Source: Tupaia tana (taxonomy: Eukaryota; Chordata; Mammalia; Scandentia; Tupaiidae). Taken from it: a stretch of 64,000 bases of DNA. The stretch is from positions 29,169,597 to 29,233,596 of the forward strand of contig JAKSZU010000025.1 of assembly GCA_026018925.1 (NCBI GenBank), given 5' to 3'. Below, in pieces: positions 46,893 to 59,270 of this stretch (the stretch's first letter is position 1; every line of letters begins with the position of its first letter). The notes beneath the pieces are model-generated. The model was given only the letters and a program-made list of their open reading frames with translations. It searched no databases and was not told the origin of the DNA. Position numbers and translations under genes: made by a program.

Positions 46893-48621
46893 CTGAAACT
46901 TAACAACAAGAATAGGCCGACGAATAGGATGTTCTTTTAGACTTGCACCCCGCCCTGTACTGTGAGAAGGAGCCCTTCAGGGCTTCTGGTCGAGAACTCG
47001 GGGGCGGCATGGAAGGCTCACGGTCTCCGAGCCCGCGTTCCCGTCTCTGCCCGACGATCACCTTGTGTCATCTAATGACCCGAGCTCTTTCCTCCCTCCA
47101 AGCCTGCTTCCCAAACCCGCTGTCCCGATCTCAGGCCGTCTTCTGTGTGTGACTGGATTCTTACCTTGGAGGCGTTTCTTGGTGGCCGAGATTTGCTGAC
47201 TCCTTTTTGCTCCCATCTCCCTTGAATGGAACCCTAATGTGAGCAGCGACCCTCTTTGGTTTTGTTCGGTGATTTTTGCCAAGCGCCTGAAGATCTGCCT
47301 GGCACTCAGTCGGCGTTCAGCCTTTATTTCCTTGTGAGTGAGTAAATCGGGCTGCTTTCTGGAGCACGGGGCCTTGCACGCCCTTCTGTCCTCCTGGGAC
47401 ACAAGCACAGACGGGCAGTTCTTGGACTTGCTGCTGGCTGCGCGTCAGTGCGATGGACACGGGGACCGAGGCTGCTGCCGCTCTCGCCAGGAACACTCAC
47501 AGAGGATCGAGGAGTTGGGGAAGGGAGTACCCACAGCACACCCGAGGAGGCATGCCTTCATTCCTTTAGACAAAACCTTTCAAACAGAGCCTGCCCTCGC
47601 TTCCCGGAGCCGCAGTCCTGCGTCAGCATCAGCTGTGAAAGGCACCCTGAGTGGCCGCCAACCCCCAAAACCGATGTGTCATTTGCCTTTTACGTTATCA
47701 GGAGGGACGCGAGGTCCCCTGCCATTTCCCTCTCCTTCACTGGATTCCGATCTGCCCTCCCACATGCGTTAGGCCGAGTGTCACACACCTGCTCACCGTC
47801 AGGCAGTAATGACTGCATTATGCTCTTGCATAGCTGTGCAGACACGGATTTACTGCGGGCAGACACAACTCCGCGCCGAGCGGCTCATTCTGGTCGCCGT
47901 CTGCAGGCTATCGGCTCGGAGGACAGGGCTGCTTTTGTTCCGCGGCCTGCTCAGCCTTGTACTGTGGGCAGATAAGGCGCTGCTCTGTAAGCTTGTTTTC
48001 TCTGAAGTTGGAGTAAACATATAAAAGTTGTTGAAAGCTGAAAAACCAAGTGATGTTGGTGATTTAAAAGAGTCCCTAGCAAAATGGCCTTTTCACATTG
48101 ATCATTTTTCTAATTAAATTCAGCCCATGTACATTTTATGTGTGTGCCAGACCCTTCCTGTGCGTAATTCCTTTTCCCGAATGACTGTCACAGCTCTGCC
48201 CTCAAGGAACACACAATCGAGGTAAACGATCAGCAAATGAGTTCTGAGAGACGTTGCCGGGAATCCAAGTGGCCCAGGGAGGCTGGAAATAAGCTGAAGC
48301 AGGAGAGCTGGTGTAAAATAGAGCACACGGGCAGCGAAGTGCCAGACTTTGGGACTGTGGGAGCCAGGAAATGCCCAAACACAGTGACCGAAACCAGCCA
48401 AGATGGATCCCTTCCTCTGTGAAGTCCAGCCAGGGTTGGCCACCCTCCTCTCAAAACTGCAGCTGGAAATCACTATGCCGCGGTTTCTGGTCGGGGAAAA
48501 GCAGTTAAGAGAAGACAGCGAACTACTTTAGCCTGTGACGCTTCCTGTCCTCCCACAGTCCCTGTGACGGGTGACTCCACCCCGACCATAAGGGGGACTG
48601 GGAGCTGGAGCGAGCCCATGG
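46893..48621. other. Unique intron sequence, nothing recognised
   Basis: GC-rich until about 47980, then AT-rich. No exon or clear repeat could be named. Confidence 0.5.
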
Positions 48622-48785
48622 CTACTTGGTGAACACGTCCTGCCAACGTGTTGATACATGTCCTACTTGGTGAACACGTCCTGCCAACGTGTTGATACAT
48701 GTCCTACTTGGTGAACACGTCCTGCCAGCGTGTTGATACATGTCCTACTTGGTGAACACGTCCTGCCGGTGTGTTGATACACGTC
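48622..48785. repeat. Four-copy 41-bp tandem repeat with an internal dyad
   Basis: Units start at 48622, 48663, 48704 and 48745. Each contains AACACG-N9-CGTGTT; the fourth has TGTGTT. The first two units are identical. They also carry tgatacatgt(c), a second short symmetry. Confidence 0.97.
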
Positions 48786-51700
48786 TAGTTTGACTAACTT
48801 CTCCTTTAGACAAGAGAAATAGTGGTGGACCCCTATACTGCAAATGACCACCTCTTTGGGGGTGTCTGGATGAATCTGGCACAAATTTATATAAGCAGCT
48901 GGAAACAACTATTCTTGCTTACACGTGGATAATACTATGCCTTGCCTACACCACAGGGTCAGGTGACGGTCTGTGAAGTGTGTAAATGTGTTTCGTGAAC
49001 TGTTAGGTGTTATGGAAACCTATCCTATTACCGTCATCACCATTATAATCACCATGGTTACCAAGCGGAGGGTCAGACCTCTGCTCCGTGTGAGTGACCA
49101 GAGGGAAGCAGGCCCTGCTCACCCCGCCCTGTCTCCTCTTCCTGGGAGAACCCTGTGCCAAGCACGCTGGTGCCCCCGGGGCTTTGTTCACCCATCCTTT
49201 CCCTTGCTCCAGCTTCGTTTCTCCTCTCCTCCCTCCTTTACCCAGAGAAAAGTCCACATGTCCCTCAAAGCTTAACCCTGTGAACCGATCCCGCCCCCAG
49301 CTCCGAGCTGGAGCCCTCCTTGTTCCGGCACAAAGCTCCCCACGCTATTCCCTCCCAGGCGGTCCGCATCTGAGGACCCGTGTCTCACCTGCTTCATCCG
49401 ATCTGCAAATGGTTCTTCAGTGCCTGTTCCCAAGATCCTATTCCCAAGGTTCTTTCCCAAGTCACAGAGATGAGCAGCATAGTGCCGTGGGGAGGAGTTC
49501 CCAAGTTCAGGTCGCAGCTCTGCCACTTCCTAGCTTCCATACAAAAAGCATCTGACGTTCTAAACATTGGTGCCTTTGTCTAAAACCGACGTCAGAAGGA
49601 AAACATCTGGGAAGGCCCACCATGGAGCTGAGCGTAATGAAAGTGTTTTGTGGCGTCACTCCTGTCACTCACCCTTGTCAGCGTTGACCGGGAGCCTCTA
49701 AACCCGGTCTCAGCTCTGGCAGTCTTCTCCCAGGGACGCTCCGTCCAGAAGCCCTGCACACGGCTGGGCTGTGTGCTGCTTGGCGGCCCGCCCGTCGTCC
49801 TCCCGTGATGAGTGTGTGACGTCGTCAGTCCTGACAGCCGCGTGGTGGCTCTGTCCCCGCATCCGCACAGACGGGCAGAGCGTGCTCGCTCAGTGCAGAG
49901 TGAGGGGAGAGAGGACAGCCTGCCGCTGCCAGCTCCCACGCTGGGAAACCAGCAGGCCCCAAGGCTGCTGGCAGAGCTGGGGAGACATGGGGTCCTGCAG
50001 GAGAGGGTCGCGGCACACGCAGGTCTGCCTGGCCCCGAGACCCAGGCATGATGGTCTCTCCTGCCTTGGCCTCGGCTGTCCTCTTTCTCACGGTTATCCA
50101 CGTGATTTACGTCGAGCGGCTGTCACTCTGCCTCTCCTTAGTCAGCCGTACCACCAGCTCACCAGAACCCCCTCTGCCTGAGACGCGTGGAAAAGCCCGG
50201 TCAGCTGCATGGCTACAGAAACTCTCTTACTGGGGCGGCAGAAGTGAGCCCTGGGTCACCTGAGGAGCTGGGACTGGCACAAAGCCCAAGACCAGACTCG
50301 CCATGGTCACGGTCTCGCTTTCTCACAGCTCTGAGCGTGTAGTTTGGTGTGGGCTGGGCGAGCATCTGAGTGACGGACATCTGAGACCGTCTGGTCCTGC
50401 TGTTGACCCAGCTCTCAACACACTCACACCTCAGGCTCCGACCACGAGGCGAGGCAGAGACTCCCAGGTACTGCCATGTCTGTCTTCTGTAGCAAAGTCT
50501 CACATTTTGTCTGATTTAAAAAGTTCTCACTGAGCAACGGCTAGTTGTGGGTGGAGCGGCAGTGGGGGTGACATACAAAGAAATGGTGCCTTGTCCCCAC
50601 AGGGCCCTGTGCTCGGATTAGAGGAAACTCAGTCCGGCTTCACTGCTCTCCACAGCAGTCTCATGGTCCAAGGGCTCAGTGGTAAAACTGTAGGCTGAAT
50701 CGTATGAAATCACCAACATTAGACTGTTTTTGATATAGAAGAATGGCAATTTTGATATACAAAAAAAGATGACGTGACCCAGTAATATGTTTAGGAAACC
50801 CTGCATCTTCCTCTTGGGGATTCAGCTGAAGTTTCTGAGAAGTCCTGCAGTGAGAACAATGGCTAACTTTCCATTTATCCACTGTATTTTCCCAAACTCT
50901 TTTACCTAGCAGCTTGCTATCTATGAAATACACGATAGGAGATGTGATCCGTACCTTTGACGGGCCTGACTTCATCTCTACCAGTCAGCCCAGGGGCACC
51001 GTCACCGGCCGTGTGTCAGCCCAGCCCCTCGGGCCCAAACTCTGTGTGACTCTATCCTTTGGGGCTTTCCGTGTTCAGGGCCTAGATCAACGGCCCTCCC
51101 TCCCCTGATTTGGGACATCTTTCCGACCCTCCCCGAGAAAAGGGGTAGCACCCTTCTCTGAGCAAACGCCAGAGATCTCTTGGCAGTTGATCCTGAGCAT
51201 GCAGGGAGGGCCAGGACGTTGCGGGCCACCCCTGGGGTTTCTCCTGGCCAGGAAGATGCAGCCATGGTGCAGCCCCTACCTCGGCTCAGAGCAGAGACTT
51301 GCGCCGGCCTGCCGGTCCATCCGGAGCGAGCGCAGGCGCAGTGAGGTGGGCGGGAGGATGAGCTCAGGGTGCCCCACGCAGACCTCATTCGCGCTCTTGC
51401 TCCTCACACCAGGTCCCAGTTCAGATGTCCACTGGTCCCCATCAGTGGCTTCAAGATTCCCTAGTTTAGCGAACGGGGCTTATTTACTCCCACACCTTCA
51501 GAAGCTAGCCTGGTGTCCACCTAAGTGTTGGGAGACCCCCGAAGAACCCTCTTTCGTTCTTTGATGTTTGTTAGAATTTGGTGTGAAAAGTGGACAGGGG
51601 AGTGCCGGTCGGTCCTGGTAGTGGAGCGCATGCTGCCGGTGTTCTAGCCGAGGGGTCTCGGGTGGAGGGGCACCAAAGGCTCCGCAAGGGCAGGTGTGTG

Positions 51701-53099
51701 CAGGAACAGCCGGGCACTGCTGGGACCTGCAGGAGGGCACCCTAGTCTGTCCGTCTGTCCCGTCCCCTCTGGACCTGCTGGCCCCCATCTGTCGGCAGTC
51801 CAATTAAGTTGTGCTCTTCTGAGTTCACCTTGGAAGGTGGCTATAACTCCATATCGGTTTCCAGCTATCAAATTGGCAAGGTTATTTTTATAATGATAAC
51901 ATAGACTGTGTGTGAAGACGCACAGGAGGGGATGCCCCTTTATGCTGCCTGACAGTAGGCACTTGTGCAGCTCCGTGTTTCATGCCTTTCCCGTTACTCG
52001 TGACTGCCGTAGGACTTCAGTAAAACCGGGACGATCAGACATGCCTTTCCGGATCCTGGTGCCACCGGCGAGAATTCCCGCAGAGCTAGCCCATGATAAA
52101 AATCGCAGCACACATCCCACTGGGCTAAGACGCGTTTCCAAGACCCTAATAAGGAACCCTGTTTCTCATCATGAGAGCCACACGGTGCCCTGAGTTCTGA
52201 GAGGGAGACCAAGGCAGAGTTAGCGCCAGAGAGCATTAACCCATCGTGCCCCCCACACACTTGGGAGCCTAGCCAGATTCGCCCAAGCGTGGGTTTACAG
52301 GGTGGGGTTCCGCCCGCACTGTGGACAGAGCACGCGTGCTTGTGCAGTGACCACAGAACCGTGCGCTGCACGTCACCGTCACACTCTGCCGGGCCCCACC
52401 CGGGTTCACGATCATTCACCTTGGAAGCTGGCGTTCTGTACGGTCTATGATGATGTAGTTAATAACGCAGAGTCCCCCATGCTGTCACAGTTGTGCTGCT
52501 AATCATATTATTATGAATGTGGTTTAGAGTGTTAGTAATGCAGGAAGTATCGCTACTGAAAAGCTTCACTGGCGGTGAGATTGCTGCTCAGCAGGCTGAG
52601 CCAGCCTGTGAGTGCTTAGAGGCATTAATCTGCACTCGCTTCGAATACATTTCATTAAAATTTCAGCTTCTCAGGGATTGTTTTCGTGTAACCCCAAATG
52701 CAATTTGATTGGAGGACAAGGTCTTTTACGTAATACCATCGGTTCAGCCCAGCACCCTTTGCCAGCATGTCAGGTGACGTTGGGGAGATGACAGAGAACT
52801 GACCTTCTCTGGTAGAGTCTTGCACTTCTGGGAGAAGTTCCAGCATCCGGAGAAGAGTAAACCCATACTCAGTGTTTAACAGGGGCACACCACACTCGAC
52901 TGTGTCGTCACCACTTTGATAAGACCCGCTTCTGGGAGTTCTTGGTCCATTTTGGAAACCAGCAATCATGACTTTGGCATTCACAATGCTCTGGCAGTTT
53001 CATACACAAGTTTGCTTTTCCTCAAAGATACCTGAAGTAGCCATTATTACTTGCAATTATCCAGAGAGGAATCATTTTTTAACTTCAGAAACAGGTTTG
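48786..53099. other. Unique intron sequence, nothing recognised
   Basis: No exon, tandem array or intact mobile element was found in this 4.3 kb. A weak L2-like composition is seen at 49100-49460. Confidence 0.45.
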
Positions 53100-53228
53100 T
53101 CTAGCCTCTGATTAGGTATTATTACTAAACTCCATGAATACTGAGAGTGGAGGGCGCCTCACAGGTGGAGGGCCCAGCCAGGACTTGAACTCTGACTTCC
53201 AAGCCCAGACCTCCCTTCCTGGCCTCAC
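53100..53228 (-). mobile_element. MIR relic
   Basis: Antisense MIR-like words: attaggtattattactaaac, ccagccaggacttgaactct, gacttccaagcccag. Confidence 0.65.
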
Positions 53229-53525
53229 CAGCCCATCTAGGAGAACCAACTCACTGAATGGATCCGAAGGGATGTGGAACTTCCAGTTTTGATGGTCCAG
53301 GGAAAATTGAAATAAGCTGGTTACCCTAACTCCATCCCATAATTTCCCATTTTACTCCGTCTTCCTGACTGAGGGAGATTATGAGTTTATCCCAGAGGAA
53401 GGATTGGAGTCTGTCCACCAGCTTCCCCCAGGAAAGTGGAATGTCAAACTGACACACAGAGCGAGCGGCCTGCCCCCAGTGGGGGTGAGGGAAGAACAGA
53501 AGTTCCAGGAAGCAAATGTATCCCC

Positions 53526-53640
53526 AGGAGTCATGCTGAGTGGCCCCGGCTGGCTAGCACAGAAGGCCAGCACTCCAGCCTAGGAATCGCGCTGATTGGC
53601 CCAGGGGCAGCTAGCACAGAAGGCCAGCACTCCAGCCCAC
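53526..53640. repeat. Two-copy tandem duplication of about 57 bp
   Basis: Ctagcacagaaggccagcac + tccagcc recurs at 53554 and 53611, each preceded by a related gctga(g/t)tggccc segment. Confidence 0.9.
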
Positions 53641-54186
53641 TCAAACCCTGCAGCATGGGGTCTGGAGGAGCATAATGGGACCTTCATACAGGGCGCGCTA
53701 GAAACAGAGAAGTGGTCAGCTAGGGAGACAGTGGCAACATTGATAGAATGTTCGCCTCTCCAAATAATTTGCAGCTGATTTAAGAAGCTCCTTGTGAACA
53801 CACCGACGAGTATCAGGCTCCAAGACTTGACTAGTAAGGCTGAAAGTACGCTAGTATTCATACAGCCAGCCCTGAAGAGTAGGAATAAATGCCTGGAAGT
53901 TTGTCAGCTGATTCATCATTCCTTTGTACACGGTGATTTCACTTTCCTTGCTGCAACATCTAACCACAGCACACTGGCTAAAGGCCAAGCTGGCTTTTGC
54001 ATTGGCTTATTACCATGTGCTATGGTTCTGGGCTTCTTGTCCATTTATTAATGCTTTGGACTTCCTACAATTCAGTCTAAAAATAGCACAAGGTCTGTGA
54101 AAAATACTGCATTTGGGCTTTAGCCATGGCACAGAAACACAAAAGGTACATGTTGTGTGCATGTACCTGGAGAAAATATGATTTTA
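53641..54186. other. Unique intron sequence
   Basis: Nothing recognised. Confidence 0.5.
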
Positions 54187-54912
54187 GGTGGGATAACTAG
54201 ATGGGGTAACTAGGCGGGGTAACTAGGCAGGGTAACTAGATGGGGTAACTAGGCAGGGTAACTAGGCGGGATAACTAGGCAGGGTAACTAGATGGGGTAA
54301 CTAGGCAGGGTAACTAGGCGGGGTAACTAGGCGGGATAACTAGACAGGATAACTAGGTGGGATAACTAGACGAGGTAACTAGGCGGGATAACTAGATGGG
54401 GTAACTAGGTGGGATAACTAGGCGGGATAACTAGATGAGGTAACTAGGCGGGATAACTAGATGAGGTAACTAGGCAGGATAACTAGATGGGGTAACTAGG
54501 TGGGATAACTAGGTGGGGTAACTAGGTGGGGTAACTAGGCAGGATAACTAGATGAGGTAACTAGGCAGGATAACTAGATGGGGTAACTAGGCAGGGTAAC
54601 TAGGTGGGGTAACTAGACGAGGTAACTAGGTGGGATAACTAGCATGGGGTAACTAGGCAGGATAACTAGACAGGATAACTAGACGAGGTAACTAGGTGGG
54701 ATAACTAGATGAGGTAACTAGGCAGGATAACTAGATGGGGTAACTAGGCAGGGTAACTAGGTGGGGTAACTAGGTGGGGGTAACTAGACGAGGTAACTAG
54801 GTGGGATAACTAGCATGGGGTAACTAGGCAGGATAACTAGGCGGGATAACTAGACGAGGTAACTAGGTGGGATAACTAGCATGGGGTAACTAGGCAGGAT
54901 AACTAGCAACTA
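54187..54912. repeat. 13-bp minisatellite (about 55 units, TAACTAG core)
   Basis: The unit is g(g/a)(t/c/a)(g/a)(g/a)gg(g/a)taactag, nearly always 13 bp, with rare 14-15-bp forms (catggggtaactag). The core TAACTAG is invariant. Sub-blocks recur, such as gatgaggtaactaggcagg at 54551 and 54708, so expansion was by blocks as well as single units. Confidence 0.97.
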
Positions 54913-55459
54913 GTGTGTGGCAGCCCCTGGTGTAGAAGATGGCATTTTTAGGAATCCTTGTGTTGACTGGAGAGAAGGAATTAAGGGAGAAAGAAACTTC
55001 AGCGGAGTCTGTGGGGATAAACGAGAACGTGTCATTCTGAGAAGGTTCCCCTGACCTTCCAAGCAAGCCTTTATCAGGCAAAGACTGGAGGAAAAGGTCG
55101 GCATCTGGTCTGTTCCACTCCACCCGTGAGTGTCCTAACCAAAACAAACTGGCTCCTCCCTGGGACTTGTGCCACCAGGTTTTGCTGTAGATGGGGAAAG
55201 ACGCAGGGCTGGGCTTGGGCCCTGGAAAACCCCCTCCACCAGGCCCGGGAGGTGCTGGCGGTTGCATCACATCACCACCTGCACGCATGGCCATCAGGGT
55301 GGCCAGAACACTCTGAGGACTTCAAAGAAGACTGAGACTAGACCCCATGGAGAGGTGTCTGACTTGAGAAGGGGAAGGCCTTACCAGATCTCATGTCGTG
55401 GTGGGAAAGAAAAGACCCAGAGCAAGAACAGGACAGGTGGAAGGGATGCCCCGTATCCA
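54913..55459. other. Unique intron sequence
   Basis: Nothing recognised between the two minisatellites. Confidence 0.5.
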
Positions 55460-57000
55460 CTGAATGGAAGGGGTGCAGTGTGCAAGGGGATGCCCCGTGG
55501 AAGGGGACACCCCGTGGAAGGGGTGCAGTGTGGAGGGTGTGCAGCATGGTAAAGGATGCTTCATGGAAGATGGTGCAGTGTGGGGAACGAGCAGTTGGCG
55601 TAATGGCTATGTCGCTGGACTCCCACGTAGTCGACCGAGGTTTGCGTCTTGGAGCCGGTGGCTTAAACTCACGCCGGGTACGTGTGCGTACCTGCCCAAG
55701 ATCCCGAGAGGAGAATGGAGGAGAAAGGATTGCGGCGTGGCCATCCCCCCTGGGAGGTGATTTCTCACTTTCTGTCTCTATGTCTCTCTCTGTCTGTCTG
55801 GCGAGCTCACTTGCCCTATAGCAAAAACCTCTCAAAAAAAAAAAAAAAAAAAGAAGAGGGTGCAGCGTGGAAGGGGTGCAGAGTGGAAGGGGGTGCAGAG
55901 TGGATGGAGGTGCAGAGTGGAAGGAGGTGCAGAGTGGAAGGAGGTGCAGAGTGGTAGGGGTGCAGAGTGGTAGGGGTGCAGAGTGGTAGGGGTGCAGCGC
56001 GGAAGGGGTGCAGCATGGGAGGGGGTGCAGAGTGGAAGGGGGTGCAGAGTGGAAGGAGGTGCAGAGTGGGAGGGGTGCAGAGTGGGAGGGGTGCAGAGTG
56101 GAAGGAGGTGCAGAGTGGGAGGGGTGCAGCATGGAAGGGGGTGCAGCATGGGAGGGGTGCAGAGTGGAAGGAGGTGCAGAGTGGGAGGGGTGCAGCGTGG
56201 GAGGGGTGCAACGTGGGAGGGGGTGCAGCATGGGAGGGGTGCAGCGTGGGAGGGGGTGCAGCATGGGAGGGGGTGCAGCGTGGGAGGGGTGCAACGTGGG
56301 AGGGGGTGCAGCGTGGAAGGAGGTGCAGCGTGGAAGGGGGTGCAGCGTGGAAGGGGGTGCAGTGTGTGAGGGGGTGCAGCGTGGGAGGGGGTGCAGCGTG
56401 GGAGGTGGTGCAGCGTGGAAGGAGGTGCAGCGTAGAAGGAGGTGCAGCGTGGGAGGGGGTGCAGCGTGGGAGGGGGTGCAGCATGGAAGGGGGTGCAGCG
56501 TGGAAGGAGGTGCAGCGTGGGAGGAGGTGCAGCCTGGGAGGGGGTGCAGCCTGGGAGGGGGTGCAGCGTGGGAGGGGGTGCAGCGTGGGAGGGGGTGCAG
56601 CGTGGAAGGGGTGCAGCGTGGGAGGGGGTGCAGTGTGGGAGGGGGTGCAGTGTGGAAGGGGTGCAGCGTGGAAGGGGGTGCAGCGTGGGAGGGAGTGTAG
56701 CGTGGAAGGGGGTGCAGCGTGGAAGGAGGTGCAGCGTGGGAGGGGTGCAGCGTGGGAGGGGTGCAGCGTGGGAGGGGGTGCAGCGTGGGAGGGGGTGCAG
56801 AGTGAAAGGGGTAAGCATGGAAGGGGGTGCAGCGTGGAAGGAGGTGCAGCATGGGAGGGGTGCAGTGTGGGAGGGGGTGCAGCGTGGGAGGGCGTGCAGA
56901 GTGAAAGGGGTAAGCGTGGAAGGGGATGCAGTGTGGGAGGGGATAGTGTGGGAGAGGGTGCAGCGTGGGAGGGGGTGCAATGTGGAAGGGCAAGGAGCAG
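55460..57000. repeat. 16-17-bp minisatellite, interrupted by a SINE
   Basis: The unit is gtgcagcgtgg(a/g)agg + (g)g. A small degenerate block at 55460-55583 precedes the SINE; about 65-70 units follow to 57000. Units carry no stop in several frames on both strands, giving false ORFs of 632 aa (55338-57236 minus), 446 aa and 350 aa. Confidence 0.97.
55566..55870 (+). mobile_element. tRNA-derived SINE inserted in the minisatellite
   Basis: Gaagatggtgcagtgtgg (55566-55583) and gaagagggtgcagcgtgg (55853-55870) form an imperfect 18-bp duplication made of array sequence. The element between them has the head (gagcagttggcgtaatggc), body, CT tract, ccctatagcaaaaacctctc and poly(A) to 55852. Confidence 0.93.
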
Positions 57001-57821
57001 AGGGGTGTGTATGGGCTAGGAGGGAAGAGAGCACATGGCAGATTTTGCCCTCTTGGGACTTGGTGCTTGATGGGCGCAGCAGAAACTGGAGCCTGGCTGG
57101 CGGGCGGGGGTGGGGCAGAGTGGGGTTTATTGGGGGATGGCAGCTGTGGCTCAGGGGAGCAGAACACTTCACGCCTGGGAGTCCAAAGAGAAGTCAGTGG
57201 TCTCTTGGCAGCCTCAAACCTGAGTCCCAGAAACAAATACCGAAATGCGCAGCCTCTCCACCCTGGAAGGACAATGTCCTTCAGGAAGTTGCTCTTAGGG
57301 AAGCCCCTCAGGCTGCAGTGCCCCCTGCCCAGAGCACAGAGGGTCTCCAGGGTGGAATGTGCTCAATCTATCTGGGTAATCAATTTGCAAAACAACTGTG
57401 AAGAGGCCAAGCCTCCTCTGGCTGAATCTTCAGATAAAAAGGAGGATGTTTTGAATTTGACAACCAATCTACCTTTAATCCTATCAGGAAATAAACCCAA
57501 TTCCTAATCTGCTGTTTCCGAACTACTTGGCTTCTCAGGAGAAGCACTTCCTTCTCCGTTTTTCCTCTCCCAGGCAGCGGGTTGAGTCACGTGGACGCCT
57601 GTTGTTCATTACTACCTGCTGCTGGGTGGGGAGTATTCGCATGTTTTTTGTTTGTTTTGTTTTGTTGTTTCACATTCCATAAATTATCTTTTTCTACTGG
57701 TTTAATATAAGATCTTTTTCTGTGATGTGCTTAGTTAGAAGAAACGCCTGCACCTTACATAAGAGTTTCTCTTAATCACCCTCGTACCCTTCTGATTCAT
57801 ATTTAGCCAGAAGAATGAATT
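57001..57821. other. Unique intron sequence
   Basis: No repeat or exon recognised. A GTTTT-rich patch lies at about 57643-57670. Confidence 0.5.
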
Positions 57822-57849
57822 ACTGGGAAAAAAAAAAAAAAAAAAAAAA

Positions 57850-57925
<76 letters not shown>

Positions 57926-57933
57926 AAAGGAAA
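57822..57933. repeat. Poly(A) plus (GAAA)n microsatellite
   Basis: A run of A (57829-57852) passes directly into GAAA repeats to about 57930. All purine on +. The layout resembles a microsatellite grown from a retroposon poly(A) tail, but no element is recognisable to its left. Confidence 0.95.
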
Positions 57934-58224
57934 GAAACAACTCTGGTATGTGGAGCTGAACATTTGGTATTTATCACTGAATTCTAAAGCTGGGTTATTA
58001 TCAGAGACATTAATAAAGGCTGCTGGCCTGATTCTCACCCCTTGGAGCACTCTGCCCGGAAGCCCCAGGTCTCAGGGAGATGGCAGGCCGTTTACTGCTC
58101 AGGCCCATCACACGCGGACGTCCTGCTGGGGGAGGTAACCAGCACCCCTCAGACAGCAGTGTCCCCCTTCCCAGCACTGGCCTGCTGCAGGCTTAAACTA
58201 AGGGTTTGTGTACTGGGTTGCAAA

Positions 58225-58345
58225 CCATCAGAGATACTTTCGTTACCCCAATTTACAGAAGTGTAAACTGAGGTTCTGAGAGGCTAAAACACGAGCTGGT
58301 AAAGGCAGACCGGAGGGTTCGAATCCGGGTGAGTCTGGTTCCAGA
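58225..58345 (-). mobile_element. MIR relic
   Basis: Antisense MIR words: ttaccccaatttacagaagt, gtaaactgaggttctgagag, agggttcgaatccgggtgag, ctggttccagagc. Confidence 0.82.
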
Positions 58346-58474
58346 GCCGGCTCCTTCATGCCTGGCTCCCCTGCTGCCCGGTGCCAACTGCAAGGAGCAA
58401 AACTAACAGGACAAACCCTTCGCACTTGTTTTCTTCCACGTGTGAAGCTGCTCACATTTAAGGGGGAGACAACA

Positions 58475-58665
58475 GAGCAGTTAGGAGTAGAGTCCAGTGC
58501 TGGAGTCAAACTTGATTGAACCTCTTCTCTGCCCTTCAGGTGGCTAAACTGCCTTTGATACATCTAAGAACCGCACTCTTTAATGTCAGCTCTGGCAACT
58601 TAATGACTTTGGGTCTGAATTTTCTCACCAGCAGTGGGCCAGGAGGTAGTGAGGTTAAAGATACA
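58475..58665 (+). mobile_element. MIR relic
   Basis: Sense MIR words: agagcagttaggagtagagt, ccagtgctggagtcaaactt, agctctggcaacttaatgac + tttgggtctgaattttctca. The first and later parts are separated by about 60 unmatched bases. Confidence 0.6.
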
Positions 58666-59174
58666 ATGTACTGCCTCAAAGACTGGCAGGTAGCAGTCCA
58701 TAGCTATCAAGTTATGGCCCAACAAACATTCAGGTATACCTGACACTGTGTTCGAGGAAAGAAAAGTAAAACAGGGCTTACCTTAGCTAGGAGAGGAGCA
58801 GTCCATAAGAAAAGGAACTCACAGTGCAGACACAGACCCGGACTTATGAAGACCAGTAATAAGTACTAGAGAAACAGAAAGTCCCTTGCTGGCTGGGCTG
58901 GTCAGACCGACGTGGGCTTTGAGCTAGCCTTGAGACCCGTAGTGGCCCAGTGTGGTGTGCAGACCGGGGTCTGACTGCAAACCCAGTCAGGTCCAAGACA
59001 GGAGAAGGAGTTTTCTTCAGAATGTGAATCAGCCATGACACTGGCATATCATGGGCATATTTGACAATTTTTTTTTTAATGCAAAAAACTTCCTCAGTGA
59101 AAGAGGCAGTGAACTGGATTGTGCTTTACCTCAAGCCCCATCTCCTGGCTCTTGGAGACATCGGAGCCCAGCTA

Positions 59175-59270
59175 AGAGTCAGGTTTCTATCAGGAGTCAG
59201 ACTTCCTGGGGGTCGAGAGCATGCACTCTTGGCTCTGTGGATGCTCAGATCCCCACTCTGTCTTTCCGTG
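59175..59270 (+). mobile_element. Possible short MIR relic
   Basis: Gtcgagagcatgcactcttg + gctctg and nearby gtcagacttcctgggggtc resemble the tRNA-side of MIR. Only partly convincing. Confidence 0.35.

Noticed and set aside
48622..48785. CRISPR-like array
   Set aside because: Repeats are directly adjacent with no unique spacers, and the context is a mammalian intron.
55338..57236. 632-aa and 446-aa minus ORFs and 350-aa plus ORFs
   Set aside because: Low-complexity translation of the 16-17-bp minisatellite, including SINE sequence; overlapping open frames on both strands.
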